Below are positions 26,979-36,972 of a DNA stretch of 64,000 nucleotides, one piece after another; position 1 is the first letter of the stretch; the number at the start of each line of letters is the position of its first letter. The translations under genes were made by a program, and so were the position numbers. The notes under the pieces are model-generated. The model searched no databases and was not told the DNA's origin. It saw only the letters and a list, made by a program, of their open reading frames with translations. The DNA comes from Pseudorhodoplanes sp. (lineage in GTDB: Bacteria > Pseudomonadota > Alphaproteobacteria > Rhizobiales > Xanthobacteraceae): assembly GCA_022843165.1 (NCBI GenBank), contig JALHOD010000005.1, positions 157,953 to 221,952 of the forward strand. Direction: 5' to 3'.

Positions 26979-27713
26979 ATGGCCGCCGATATCTCCTTTC
27001 TTGCCGCCCTGTTCGCGGGCCTGATCAGTTTCCTGTCGCCCTGCGTGCTGCCGCTGGTGCCGCCCTATCTGGTCTATCTCGCCGGCACCTCGCTGGAGCG
27101 GCTCGCCGACCAGGAGCCGGAACCGCAGGTCAAGCGCGACGCGGTGATCGCGGCCTGCCTGTTCGTGCTCGGATTTTCCACCGTCTTCGTCGCGCTCGGC
27201 GCCAGCGCCAGCCTGATCGGCGGCTTGATCCGCGCCTGGTCCGACATTCTGTCCACCATTGCCGGCATCGCCATCATCGTGATGGGCCTGCATTTTCTCG
27301 GGCTGACGCGGATTGCCTTTCTGCTGCGCGAGAAGCGGCTCGGCATGGCCAAGCCCGTGGGCCTGTGGGGCGCCTATGCCATGGGGCTCGCCTTCGCCTT
27401 CGGCTGGACGCCCTGCATCGGGCCGATCCTCGCCGCCATCCTGGCGGTGGCGGCGTCGGAGGCGACGGTGCTGAAGGGCGCCTCGCTGCTGGCGGTCTAT
27501 TCGCTGGGCCTTGGCATTCCATTCGTGATCGCGGCGGTCGCGATCGAACCGTTCGCGGCGTTCCTCGCGCGCTTTCGCTCACACCTTGCGCATGTCGAGC
27601 GAGTCATGGGCGCGCTGCTGGTTTTGACCGGCATCATGTTCCTCACCGGCACCATCACCCAGATGAGCTTCTGGCTGCTGGAGACGTTTCCCGTGCTGGG
27701 CCGGATCGGATAG
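26979..27713 (+). CDS. ccdA: cytochrome c biogenesis / thiol-disulfide transporter CcdA
   Basis: This 244-residue inner-membrane protein has six helices and the two conserved Cys sites of the family: SFLSPCVLPLVPPYLVYLAG (helix 1) and FGWTPCIGPILAAIL (helix 4). It carries reducing power from cytoplasmic thioredoxin to periplasmic thiols for cytochrome c maturation. The ATG at 26979 follows GAGGG; longer in-frame sequence upstream is the antisense of the P1 peptidase gene. Three bases separate its stop from the convergent COG0523 gene. Confidence 0.92.
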   Translation: MAADISFLAALFAGLISFLSPCVLPLVPPYLVYLAGTSLERLADQEPEPQVKRDAVIAACLFVLGFSTVFVALGASASLIGGLIRAWSDILSTIAGIAIIVMGLHFLGLTRIAFLLREKRLGMAKPVGLWGAYAMGLAFAFGWTPCIGPILAAILAVAASEATVLKGASLLAVYSLGLGIPFVIAAVAIEPFAAFLARFRSHLAHVERVMGALLVLTGIMFLTGTITQMSFWLLETFPVLGRIG

Positions 27714-27716
27714 CGG

Positions 27717-28922
<1,206 letters not shown>

Positions 28923-28993
28923 CTGGGACCTGCGTCGGTTTTGGGGAGAAGGGGAGTGCGGCTCCCGCCGCTGGATCGGAAACGGACATGCGG

Positions 28994-29281
28994 CTATTGC
29001 CTGCGGGTGCTGGCGGCGTGGCCGGTGGCGATTTCGCCGCTCAGGCGTGTGAGCATGGCCGCCACCCAGTGGGGGCCATAAAGATCGACCAGGCGGGGCA
29101 GCGCCTCGCTGAACAGCGCGGCGGCGAGGGTCGGGCCGCCGATGCCGGCCTCATGCGCCCGGGCGAGGCCCGCGCGGACATGCCCGCGCGCCTCCCAGAA
29201 GCGTGGCGGCAGGACGGAAGGACTGATCTCGTCCTGCGCGGCTATCATCTCCTGGCCCAGGGGACCCATGCTGTGATCCAT
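28994..29281 (-). CDS. small protein of unknown function, first gene of putative Zur unit
   Basis: This 95-residue, mostly helical protein contains [34 protein letters not shown] and [25 protein letters not shown]. It has no signal peptide or metal-binding Cys cluster, and I do not recognise a family. AGGGA precedes the ATG by 11 bases. A perfect palindrome of Fur/Zur type lies 37-55 bases upstream and the COG0523 gene follows, so a role in zinc limitation is a reasonable inference. Confidence 0.62.
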   Translation of the reverse strand: MDHSMGPLGQEMIAAQDEISPSVLPPRFWEARGHVRAGLARAHEAGIGGPTLAAALFSEALPRLVDLYGPHWVAAMLTRLSGEIATGHAASTRRQ

Positions 29282-29317
29282 GCCTCAATATTCCCTGTCC
29301 CTCGCGGGTCATTCTTG

Positions 29318-29336
29318 TATGTTATATTATAACATA
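29318..29336 (-). promoter_or_regulatory. Zur-box-like operator
   Basis: TATGTTATATTATAACATA is a perfect 19-bp palindrome around a central T. It has the GTTATA-n-TATAAC core known for Zur operators in alphaproteobacteria. It lies 37 bases upstream of the 95-residue gene and its COG0523 partner, in the right place to repress them when zinc is plentiful. Confidence 0.78.
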
Positions 29337-29377
29337 ACAGTCTAGCAAGATGAGATGCGCGGGGCGTCCATCTTGAC

Positions 29378-29397
29378 TATATTCCTATATGAATATA
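29378..29397. promoter_or_regulatory. AT-rich inverted repeat, possible operator
   Basis: TATATTC and GAATATA are separated by CTATAT, giving a 20-bp dyad 42 bases from the Zur-like box. Its base composition stands out from the GC-rich surroundings. It could be a second regulator site or part of a promoter. Confidence 0.4.
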
Positions 29398-29900
29398 ATC
29401 TGACCTCACCTCGTCCGCCGAGGGGCGCTGTCATGAGGCGTCGTGAGAGCGGGACGAAGAAAGGGGTGCCGTGGAGATGCGCGGCACGGCCTTTCTGGGC
29501 ATGTGCGGGCAATTCCCGTGCGTGACCGGTGCGGCGCCCGCGCGCCGGCCTCGCAAGCCGGCTCCCGGGCAACGGCGGGGCTCCGCCCGAGGCCACTATT
29601 GGGCCTCTGCCAGGAGCTGGCTGATGACAGGCGGCCCCGGTCGGCCACCGTCAAAAGCGCGGCCCGCCGTCGCAGTGAAAACGCCGCGATGGTGCGTCGA
29701 GAGACGCGGCGGCCTTCGAGAGGAGGTCGTCTCTGAACGGACTTGGTTGCGTCACTCGGCGCACCATCCCCCTCTTTCATTCAAAGGGGGGAAGGAAAAT
29801 GAAGGCGATCCCGGCGCCTCCAACAATACGGGCGGCGGAGCGTTGGCTGTTTGAGAATTGAATCGGACGATGAAGACCGTGCGGGCGAGGCGAACTCCCT

Positions 29901-29925
29901 TACCCTCCCCCTCCAGGGGAGGGTA
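29901..29925. repeat. perfect inverted repeat (10-bp arms)
   Basis: TACCCTCCCC and GGGGAGGGTA flank a five-base loop. This pyrimidine/purine hairpin type is frequent between genes in alphaproteobacterial chromosomes. It lies just beyond the liv operon terminator. Confidence 0.65.
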
Positions 29926-29934
29926 AAGGCAAAC

Positions 29935-29960
29935 AAAAAAGCCCGCGCTGGTGCGCGGGC
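29935..29960 (-). terminator. rho-independent terminator of the liv operon
   Basis: On the minus strand GCCCGCGC, ACCA and GCGCGGGC form an 8-bp stem followed by TTTTTT (the AAAAAA at 29935-29940 on the plus strand). It lies 25 bases beyond the livJ stop. Confidence 0.88.
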
Positions 29961-29984
29961 TTCTCTGCGAAATGCGATGGCGGT

Positions 29985-31130
29985 TTACGACCGAGGCTTC
30001 GACTCGATCTCCTCGTAGGTGATCTTGCCGTCCTTGCCCTTCTTCCAGACATACATGACGTAGTCGGGACGGGTGATGTCGCCCTTCTTGTCGTAGGAGA
30101 GTTCGCCGATCACGGTCTTGAACTTCTGTCCCGACTTGATCTGCGCCGAGACCTTTTTCGGATCGAGCGACTTGGCGGCTTCCGCCGCCTGCTTGATCAC
30201 TTCGACGGCCGCGTAACTGTAGAGCGTGTAGGCTTCCGGCTCGAATTTCTTGGCGCGGAACTTTTCGATCACGGCCTTCGCTTCCGCACGCTTGCGCGGA
30301 TCCGGCGCAAACGTCATCAGCGTGCCTTCCACGCCCGGGCCGCCGATCGAGGCGAATTCATCCGAGGTGATGCCGTCGGCGCCCATCAGCACGGCCTTCA
30401 CGCCCTGGTCGCGCATCTGGCGCACCAGCAGACCGCCTTCGGTGTGCAGGCCGCCCCAATAGACGAGGTCGGCGCCGGCCGCCTTGATCTTGGAGACGAG
30501 GGCGGAGAAATCCTTGTCGCCGATGTTGATGCCTTCATAGAGCACTTCCTTGACGCCGCCCTTGTTCATGGCCTTGCGGGTTTCGTCCGCGAGGCCCTGG
30601 CCATAGGTGGTCTTGTCATGCACCACGGCGACTTTCTTGCCCTTGAAATTCTTGATGATGTAGTCGCCGGCCACCGCGCCCTGCTGGTCGTCGCGGCCGC
30701 AGGTGCGGAAGACGTTCCACATGTTGCGTTCGGTCACGCGCGGGTTGGTCGACGCGGGCGTGATCGAGAGGATGCCGTTCTCCTGATAGACTTCGGACGA
30801 GGGCATGGTGACGCCGGAATTGAAGTGTCCGACCACGAACTTCACGCCTTCGGACGAGAACTTGTTGGCGACCGAAACGCCCTGTTTCGGATCGCCGACA
30901 TCGTCGCCGGTCGAGGGCGCGATCTTCTGGCCCAGAATGCCGCCGGCGGCGTTGATGTCGGCCACCGCCTGGTCGAAGCCGTTCTTGAGCTGGGCGCCGA
31001 AGGCCGCGTTGGAGCCGGTCAGCGGTCCGGCGACGGCGAATTTGACCTGGGCCTGAGCCGGTCCCGTCAGCGCCACCGCGGTGCCGAGCGCGAGCGCTGA
31101 CAACAGGCCGAACGAGGTAATCTTTGACAT
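29985..31130 (-). CDS. livJ: branched-chain amino acid ABC transporter substrate-binding protein
   Basis: This 381-residue periplasmic protein has a signal peptide (about 1-27, ending GPAQAQ) and the type I periplasmic-binding fold: VKFAVAGPLTGSNAAFGAQLKNGFDQAVADINAAGGI, VVGHFNSGVTMPSSEVY and the ligand-binding ITPASTNP. It delivers Leu/Ile/Val or related amino acids to LivHMGF. The ATG at 31130 has GGAG upstream; in-frame sequence beyond it belongs to antisense of the small membrane-protein gene. It is the last gene of the operon and is followed by a terminator. Confidence 0.93.
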   Translation of the reverse strand: MSKITSFGLLSALALGTAVALTGPAQAQVKFAVAGPLTGSNAAFGAQLKNGFDQAVADINAAGGILGQKIAPSTGDDVGDPKQGVSVANKFSSEGVKFVVGHFNSGVTMPSSEVYQENGILSITPASTNPRVTERNMWNVFRTCGRDDQQGAVAGDYIIKNFKGKKVAVVHDKTTYGQGLADETRKAMNKGGVKEVLYEGINIGDKDFSALVSKIKAAGADLVYWGGLHTEGGLLVRQMRDQGVKAVLMGADGITSDEFASIGGPGVEGTLMTFAPDPRKRAEAKAVIEKFRAKKFEPEAYTLYSYAAVEVIKQAAEAAKSLDPKKVSAQIKSGQKFKTVIGELSYDKKGDITRPDYVMYVWKKGKDGKITYEEIESKPRS

Positions 31131-31221
31131 GCGGAACTCCCCTTGTGATCCGATTGCAGGCGCGCCGGCTGCCCGCCGGCGTCCGCTTTCCATCCAATTA
31201 AACGACAAAAATCGCCAAAGG

Positions 31222-31608
31222 TCAGCCGGATTCGCTTGCGACATCTGGCCCGGGCCGGCGCCGCGATTGCAGCCAGCCCTGGCGCGCATAAAGCCAGCCA
31301 TATTGCGTGGCCATCTGGGCGGCGCGGGTCGTGCGAAAGCCCAGCCAGCCGAAGCCGAGGCAGATCGCCATGTCCACAAGATAATAGTGGAACGAGAGCA
31401 GGGTGCCCTCGAACAGGGCAAAATGCATGAAACGGACTGCACCCCCCAGCACCAGCATGTAGCCCGCAACCTGCCAAAGCGGCCGCCAGGTGCCCGCGAT
31501 CGCCCGCCCGGACAGATAAGCGGCGCCCCCGCCCATGATCACGCTGATCAGAACAAAGAGCCCGAAGGAATCCTCTTCGTACAGGAACCTGGCGAGGTTG
31601 AAGTCCAT
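31222..31608 (-). CDS. small membrane protein in the liv operon (DUF6867-like)
   Basis: This 128-residue protein has three hydrophobic segments (about 15-36, 43-62, 73-92) and a basic tail. It starts immediately in front of the livF stop end, with no intergenic base. Small membrane proteins of this type recur inside liv operons of Hyphomicrobiales; I believe it belongs to DUF6867, though this rests on recollection. A role in transporter assembly or regulation is inference. Confidence 0.7.
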   Translation of the reverse strand: MDFNLARFLYEEDSFGLFVLISVIMGGGAAYLSGRAIAGTWRPLWQVAGYMLVLGGAVRFMHFALFEGTLLSFHYYLVDMAICLGFGWLGFRTTRAAQMATQYGWLYARQGWLQSRRRPGPDVASESG

Positions 31609-32376
31609 CTACGTCTCCCGGCGCCCGCCCTCGAGATAGGCGGCGCGGATTTCCGGCCGCTGCAGCAATTCGCGGCCGCTGCCGCTCATGGTGATCTGGC
31701 CGTTGACCATCACAAAACCGCGATGCGCGAGCCGCAGGGCGTGAAAGGCATTCTGCTCGACCAGCAGCACGGTCAGCCCGGCGCGGCGGTTCAGGTCGGC
31801 GATGATGTCGAAAATCTGCCGGGCGACCAGCGGCGCGAGGCCGAGCGAGGGCTCGTCGAGCAGTAGCAGGCGCGGGCGCCCCATCAGCGCGCGGGCGATG
31901 GCGAGCATCTGTTGCTCGCCGCCCGACAGGGTGCCGCCGCGCTGAGCGAGGCGCTCCTTCAGGCGCGGGAACAGGCCGAGCACATGATCCAGGTTTTGCC
32001 CAAACAGTCCGGGCTCCGCGATGGCCGCGCCCATCTGCAGGTTTTCCAGCACCGTCATGCGCGAAAAAATGCGGCGGCCTTCCGGCGACTGCGCGATGTT
32101 CAACCGGGCGATTTCATGGGTGGGCAGGTCGGTGATGTCCTGACCGTCGAAAAAGATGCGGCCGTGATGCGCCCGCGGATTGCCGAAGATGGTCATCATC
32201 AGCGTCGACTTGCCGGCGCCGTTGGCCCCGATCAGGGTGACGATCTCGCCCTCGCGGACATCGAGATCGATGCCGCGCAGGGCGACGATGTTGCCGTAAT
32301 TGGTCTGCAGACCCCGGATCGACAGCAGCACTTGCTGGGAGGGGCGGCTTTCCGGCACCGGCGCGGCCATGCTCAT
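31609..32376 (-). CDS. livF: branched-chain amino acid ABC transporter ATP-binding protein LivF
   Basis: This 255-residue ABC ATPase has Walker A GANGAGKST (50-58), the signature LSGGEQQMLAIARALM, Walker B LLLLDEPSLGLAP and the H-loop region after AGLTVLLVEQN. The LivF type is indicated by the short length and LRGIDLDVREGEIVTLIG start. It pairs with LivG on the cytoplasmic side of LivHM. Its ATG overlaps the livG stop by four bases (ATGA). Confidence 0.95.
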   Translation of the reverse strand: MSMAAPVPESRPSQQVLLSIRGLQTNYGNIVALRGIDLDVREGEIVTLIGANGAGKSTLMMTIFGNPRAHHGRIFFDGQDITDLPTHEIARLNIAQSPEGRRIFSRMTVLENLQMGAAIAEPGLFGQNLDHVLGLFPRLKERLAQRGGTLSGGEQQMLAIARALMGRPRLLLLDEPSLGLAPLVARQIFDIIADLNRRAGLTVLLVEQNAFHALRLAHRGFVMVNGQITMSGSGRELLQRPEIRAAYLEGGRRET

Positions 32377-33275
32377 GACACCGGCTCCGTGATGACGCTT
32401 TCGACTTCATCCTGCTCGACGCCGAGATAGGCGGCGATCACATTCGGATCGTCGCGGATTTCGGCGCTGGTGCCTTCGGAAATCTTCACGCCGTAATCCA
32501 GCACTACGACATGGTCGGAAATTTCCATCACCACCGACATGTCGTGCTCGATGAGCAGAATCGAGGTTTTGGTTTCCTGCCGGATCGACAGCAGCAACTC
32601 GCTGAGTTCGCCGCTCTCGCGCGGGTTGAGGCCGGCGGCCGGCTCGTCGAGACACAGCAATACCGGATCGGTGCACATGGCGCGGGCGATTTCGAGGCGG
32701 CGCTGATCGCCATAGGGCAGGTCGCCGGCCGGGTCGTCGGCGCGATCGATGAGGTTGATCTTCTCCAGCCACTGGATGGCTTTCTCGGTCGCGCGATTTT
32801 CGGCATGCCGGTAAACGCCGAAACCGAGAATTCCAAGCACGGTCAGGCCCGAGGCGCGCATCAATGGGTTGTGCTGCGACACCAGCAGATTCTCCAGCAC
32901 GGTCATGCCCTTGAACAGCCGAATGTTCTGGAAAGTGCGCGCCACGCGGGCGTCCTTGGTGACAAGATAATCGGGCATGCGTTCGAGCAGGAACAACCCG
33001 CCATCGGCGCGGACGCGCTTGCGCAGGGAGCTGTCTGTCAGCGCGCCAAGCTCGTCCCACATCGCCGGATCGCCGTGATGCAGCGCGATCCGTCCTTCGG
33101 TCGGCTTGTAGAAACCGGTGATGCAATTGAAGACAGTGGTCTTGCCCGCGCCATTGGGCCCGATCAGCGCGGTGATGTCGCCGTGGCGGGCGCGGAACGA
33201 CAGGTCCTGGATGGCCACTAGACCGCCGAAACGCATGGTCAAATGCTCGACCTGCAGGACATCGGTCGCGCTCAT
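32373..33275 (-). CDS. livG: branched-chain amino acid ABC transporter ATP-binding protein LivG
   Basis: This 300-residue ABC ATPase has Walker [10 protein letters not shown] (39-47), the LivG-type insertion with [26 protein letters not shown], a signature region [15 protein letters not shown] and Walker [15 protein letters not shown]. The signature has Pro-Tyr-Gly-Asp in place of Ser-Gly-Gly-Glu, as usual in LivG. It overlaps livM by four bases and livF by four bases. Confidence 0.95.
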   Translation of the reverse strand: MSATDVLQVEHLTMRFGGLVAIQDLSFRARHGDITALIGPNGAGKTTVFNCITGFYKPTEGRIALHHGDPAMWDELGALTDSSLRKRVRADGGLFLLERMPDYLVTKDARVARTFQNIRLFKGMTVLENLLVSQHNPLMRASGLTVLGILGFGVYRHAENRATEKAIQWLEKINLIDRADDPAGDLPYGDQRRLEIARAMCTDPVLLCLDEPAAGLNPRESGELSELLLSIRQETKTSILLIEHDMSVVMEISDHVVVLDYGVKISEGTSAEIRDDPNVIAAYLGVEQDEVESVITEPVS

Positions 33276-34657
33276 CCGCGGCCTTCCTCTACAAACTTGG
33301 CGGCGACGGTCTTGCGTTCCTTCAGGAAGGCCGTCGGTTCGCGGGTCGAGATCAGGCCGCGCGGCTTCCAGATCATGATCAGCACCATGGCCAGTCCGAA
33401 CAGCAGCATGCGGTACTGCGTCGGATCAAAGCCGGCGCCGAAAATCTGTTTCAGGAAATCGAGCTCGCGCAGCATCTCCGTGCCGCCGATCATCGCAAGC
33501 GCGGCGATGGCGACTCCGATCTGGCTTCCCATGCCGCCGAGCACGACGATCGACAGGATCATGGCCGATTCCGTGAAGGTGAAGGATTCCGGCGAGATGA
33601 ATCCCTGCCGCGCGGCGAAGAACGATCCGGCAAATCCGCCGAACAGCGCGCCGATGCCGAAGGCGGTGAGCTTGGTGTTGGTGGTGTTGATGCCGAGCGA
33701 GCGGCAGGCGATTTCGTCCTCGCGCAGGGCCTCCCATGCGCGGCCGATCGGCAGGCGGCGCAGCCGCACGGTGACGAAGGCGGTGAGCAAGGCCAGCGCC
33801 AGAATGACGTAGTACAAAAAGATGGTGCGATAGAGCGGCGTGAATTCCAGGCCGAAGACGGCGGCGAATCCGTCCTCGTTGGCCGTGAACGGGATTCCAA
33901 AGAAGGTCGGACGCGGGATGCTGCTGATACCGGCATAGCCGCTGGTAACGTCCACCCAGTTGATCAGCACCAGGCGGATGATTTCGCCGAAGGCGAGGGT
34001 GACGATGGCGAGATAGTCGCCGCGCAGACGCAGCACCGGAAAGCCGAGCAATACGCCCCAGAAGGCGGACAGGATTCCGGCCAGCGGCAGCAGGATCCAG
34101 AACGACAGGCCGAAGGTCTTGGCGAGCAGCGCATAGGAATAGGCGCCGACAGCATAGAAGGCGACATAGCCGAGGTCGAGCAGCCCGGCGAGTCCGACCA
34201 CGATGTTCAGACCCCAGCCCAGCATCACATAGATCAGAATCTGGATTCCGAAATTGTCGATCCATTTCACCGCGCCGCTGAACCCCGTGATCCAGATGAC
34301 GAGTACGGGGTAGAAGACCGCGACGCCCAGCGCGAACGGTGTGAACCATTTCGCAAACGCGGCGCGCAGGGCCGCGCCTTTGAGGCTGGCGCCGGCTGGC
34401 CTGACGGCCCTGCGATGCTGGTTCCACGGCCGCACCACAAACGAAATGAACAGGCTGGCGAGCACGACCAGTCCGACGAAAATGGCCAGCAGCCACGGCC
34501 GCGTTTCGAGCGCGAGCTCGTTGCGCATGTTCTGCACGGTCTCGAAGCCGATCAGTGGCAGCAGGATCCCGAACGCGATAAGTCCTGCAATCGTGGCGTC
34601 CCTGATCGCGCGTGCGACATTCACGCCCGTTTTCGGCGCCGATGCCTGCAACGTCAT
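33272..34657 (-). CDS. livM: branched-chain amino acid ABC transporter permease LivM
   Basis: This 461-residue inner-membrane protein is longer than many LivM (about 320-430) because of an N-terminal extension with three extra hydrophobic segments (about 22-40, 55-72, 102-124). The core begins near residue 140 with [37 protein letters not shown], the LivM signature, and contains the [16 protein letters not shown] coupling loop near residue 315. The Arg/Lys-rich C-terminus is cytoplasmic. It starts one base after the livH stop end. Confidence 0.93.
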   Translation of the reverse strand: MTLQASAPKTGVNVARAIRDATIAGLIAFGILLPLIGFETVQNMRNELALETRPWLLAIFVGLVVLASLFISFVVRPWNQHRRAVRPAGASLKGAALRAAFAKWFTPFALGVAVFYPVLVIWITGFSGAVKWIDNFGIQILIYVMLGWGLNIVVGLAGLLDLGYVAFYAVGAYSYALLAKTFGLSFWILLPLAGILSAFWGVLLGFPVLRLRGDYLAIVTLAFGEIIRLVLINWVDVTSGYAGISSIPRPTFFGIPFTANEDGFAAVFGLEFTPLYRTIFLYYVILALALLTAFVTVRLRRLPIGRAWEALREDEIACRSLGINTTNTKLTAFGIGALFGGFAGSFFAARQGFISPESFTFTESAMILSIVVLGGMGSQIGVAIAALAMIGGTEMLRELDFLKQIFGAGFDPTQYRMLLFGLAMVLIMIWKPRGLISTREPTAFLKERKTVAAKFVEEGRG

Positions 34658-34658
34658 G

Positions 34659-35576
34659 TCAGACTTTCTCGACTTCAGGCCGCCCGAGCAGTCCCTGCGG
34701 CAGGAAAATCAGCACGATCGCGAGAATGCAGAAGGCTGCGACATCCTTGTAGTCGAGCGAGAAATAGGCCGACCAGAGCGTTTCGATCATGCCGATCAGA
34801 AGCCCGCCGATCACCGCGCCCGGGATTGATCCGATGCCCCCCAGCACCGCCGCGGTGAAGGCCTTGATGCCGGGCACGAAGCCGTCGGAAAAGCTGACTA
34901 CGCCATAATACATCAGGTACATCGTACCGGCCACTGCAGCGAGAGCGGCTCCGATCACGAAGGTCATGGAAATGGTGCGGTCGACATCGACGCCCAGAAG
35001 AGAGGCCATTTTCTGATCCTGCTCGCACGCACGCTGGGCGCGACCGAGCGACGTCTTGGTGACGATATACCAGAACGCGGTCAGCAGCGTCGCGGTGACG
35101 GCCCAGATAATGATCTGGCGATACGACAGGGTGACCTGATAGCCCTCGCGCTCCATGATCACGATCACGTTCTGGAAAAACGGCGGAATGGATTTGTTGC
35201 GCGGACCTTGCGCGACCTGGACAAAATTCATCAGGAAGATCGACATGCCGATCGCGGAGATCAGCGGTGCGAGGCGGAAGGATCCGCGCAACGGCCGGTA
35301 GGCGAGGCGTTCGATGGTCCAGCTTACCAGCGAGGTGACGACCATTCCCACCAGAAGAATGACGAAGAGCGACAGGAAAATGGAACTGATCCCGAGCCAG
35401 GTGGCAAGGATCAGGGCGGTGACGAGTGCGACGAAGGTCGACACCATGAAGACATCGCCATGCGCGAAATTCACCATGCCGATGATGCCGAACACCATCG
35501 TATAACCGATGGCGATCAGGCCATAGATCGATCCCAGCGTGATGCCGTTGATGATCTGCTGGATAAAGACTTCCAT
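34659..35576 (-). CDS. livH: branched-chain amino acid ABC transporter permease LivH
   Basis: This 305-residue permease shows [37 protein letters not shown] at the start, the LivH signature, and the cytoplasmic coupling loop [16 protein letters not shown] around residues 181-196. About eight helices are present. It is the first gene of the minus-strand operon livH-livM-livG-livF-DUF-livJ; the promoter should lie in the 193-base gap to the divergent sterol desaturase-like gene. Confidence 0.95.
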   Translation of the reverse strand: MEVFIQQIINGITLGSIYGLIAIGYTMVFGIIGMVNFAHGDVFMVSTFVALVTALILATWLGISSIFLSLFVILLVGMVVTSLVSWTIERLAYRPLRGSFRLAPLISAIGMSIFLMNFVQVAQGPRNKSIPPFFQNVIVIMEREGYQVTLSYRQIIIWAVTATLLTAFWYIVTKTSLGRAQRACEQDQKMASLLGVDVDRTISMTFVIGAALAAVAGTMYLMYYGVVSFSDGFVPGIKAFTAAVLGGIGSIPGAVIGGLLIGMIETLWSAYFSLDYKDVAAFCILAIVLIFLPQGLLGRPEVEKV

Positions 35577-35769
35577 GAGTCCGACGCGCCTTCCCCGTTC
35601 CCCAAAATCACCTAGCGCCCGGCCGTGAGGCGGGTGAAACAGCCCGCATCGTCAGCTTTTCTTACCAGCGCCGCCCCCCACCGGCAACGCGTTCAGCTCC
35701 CCTGGCCCGGTCCGCGATGCCGCAGCGGACTTGCCCGGCCGGCCCGGCGGCGTAGATACTGCACCGGCT

Positions 35770-36594
35770 ATGGAACCGACTACCGAGATCACGCTGCGCA
35801 TCGCGTCCTTTGCGGCGATTTTCGCCGGGATGGCATTGTGGGAACTGGCAAGTCCTTGCCGCAGTCTGCTGGCAGGCCGCCGGCCGCGCTGGCCGAATAA
35901 TCTCGGGATTCTCGTGGTCGACGCCCTGGCCGTGCGGCTGGTCATCCCCACGGCCGCGGTCGGCGTGGCGGTGGTTGCAGCCGAACGCGGATGGGGGTTG
36001 CTCAACCTTGTGGCGATGCCCGGGTGGCTGGCAGGGCTTGCCGGATTCCTGATTCTCGATTTCGTGATTTACGCCCAGCATTACGCATTTCACCATGTGC
36101 CGTGGCTCTGGCGGTTGCATCGGATGCATCATGCCGACCTGGATATCGATCTGACCACCGGAGTCCGTTTTCATCCCATTGAAATCCTGATCTCGATGGC
36201 GATCAAGATTGCGATCGTCCTCACTTTCGGCGTGCCGGCCATCGCGGTTCTGATCTTTGAAATCGTTCTCAATGCCACTTCGGTGTTCAATCACGGCAAT
36301 GTTGCGATGCCAATCTGGCTCGATCGCGCCCTGCGTCTTATTGTGGTGACGCCCGACATGCATCGTGTGCATCACTCGGTTGTTCGTGCGGAAACTGACA
36401 GCAATTTCGGTTTCAATCTGCCGTGGTGGGATTGGTTGTTTGGAACGTACCGTGCGCAGCCCCTAGCCGGGCATCAGCGCATGACCATCGGACTGCCGAT
36501 CTTTCGCCACCGTCGGGAGCTGCGCCTCGACCGGCTTTTGACGCAACCCTTCCGCAACGAAGTTCCTCCATCCGGCGGAACGACGGGGAATTGA
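35770..36594 (+). CDS. sterol desaturase / fatty acid hydroxylase superfamily protein
   Basis: This 274-residue membrane protein carries the His-box pattern of the di-iron hydroxylase superfamily: HYAFHHVPWLWRLHRMHH, then HRVHHS near residue 200, and an intervening NHGN. These His clusters bind two irons for O2-dependent C-H oxidation of a lipid. Four or so membrane helices are visible. The ATG at 35770 removes a Pro-rich upstream reading. The substrate is unknown. It is divergent from the liv operon. Confidence 0.86.
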   Translation: MEPTTEITLRIASFAAIFAGMALWELASPCRSLLAGRRPRWPNNLGILVVDALAVRLVIPTAAVGVAVVAAERGWGLLNLVAMPGWLAGLAGFLILDFVIYAQHYAFHHVPWLWRLHRMHHADLDIDLTTGVRFHPIEILISMAIKIAIVLTFGVPAIAVLIFEIVLNATSVFNHGNVAMPIWLDRALRLIVVTPDMHRVHHSVVRAETDSNFGFNLPWWDWLFGTYRAQPLAGHQRMTIGLPIFRHRRELRLDRLLTQPFRNEVPPSGGTTGN

Positions 36595-36706
36595 GCAAAA
36601 TTTGAGGCAAGGCTGCAACGGGACGTCGCAGACACCGATGGTCCATCGGAACGGATGTCCGTCCAGCCGCGTTATGTCGGCGGGGCTCACATCCTAGGAG
36701 CGTGCA

Positions 36707-36847
36707 ATGGGTAACCAGCAGCAGAACAATCCCAACAATCCGAGCCAGAAGCCTGGTCAGCAGACACAGAATCCGGGCCAGGGCGGCCAGCAGCAGGGCG
36801 GTCAGAAGCCCGGACAGCAGGGCGGGCAGCAGAGTCAGAATCGCTGA
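36707..36847 (+). CDS. 46-residue Gln/Gly/Asn/Pro-rich protein
   Basis: This very short gene starts at an ATG with AGGAG seven bases upstream, and is followed 41 bases later by a strong terminator. The product contains only Gly, Gln, Asn, Pro, Lys, Ser, Thr, Met and Arg, with repeats such as QKPGQQ, NPGQGGQQQGGQ and KPGQQGGQQ. It has no signal peptide, membrane helix or hydrophobic core, so it should be disordered. Such compact Gln/Gly-rich products are easily missed in annotation. Its function is unknown; a stress-related disordered protein is one guess. Confidence 0.7.
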   Translation: MGNQQQNNPNNPSQKPGQQTQNPGQGGQQQGGQKPGQQGGQQSQNR

Positions 36848-36887
36848 CGCCAGCCCGGTGCCGAGAAACGGATTTTGGACTGAAGGG

Positions 36888-36912
36888 GAGGCCCCGCCTG
36901 CGGCGGGGCCTC
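36888..36912 (+). terminator. rho-independent terminator after the Gln-rich gene
   Basis: GAGGCCCCGCC and GGCGGGGCCTC form a perfect 11-bp stem with a TGC loop, followed by TTCGTTTG. It ends the short gene and insulates the AraC gene that starts 60 bases later. Confidence 0.82.
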
Positions 36913-36972
36913 TTCGTTTGAAAGGTCATCGCATCCGTTGGCGACGCCCGCCCGCGCCATTATGCTGGTTGC

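Larger units (their letters stand above)
29341..29934. other. gene-poor, hairpin-rich stretch
   Basis: I see no convincing gene here. Open frames on both strands are Arg/Pro/Ala-rich, unlike neighbouring proteins, and lack good starts. Visible structures are an AT-rich inverted repeat at 29378-29397 (TATATTC, six bases, GAATATA), a long imperfect hairpin at about 29460-29493, a GC-rich loop region at 29520-29640, a C-run/G-run pair near 29768-29792 and a perfect 10-bp stem at 29901-29925. Confidence 0.6.

Noticed and set aside
29406..29780. Overlapping short frames on both strands
   Set aside because: They are Arg/Pro/Ser-rich, lack ribosome-binding sites and resemble translated GC-rich non-coding DNA.
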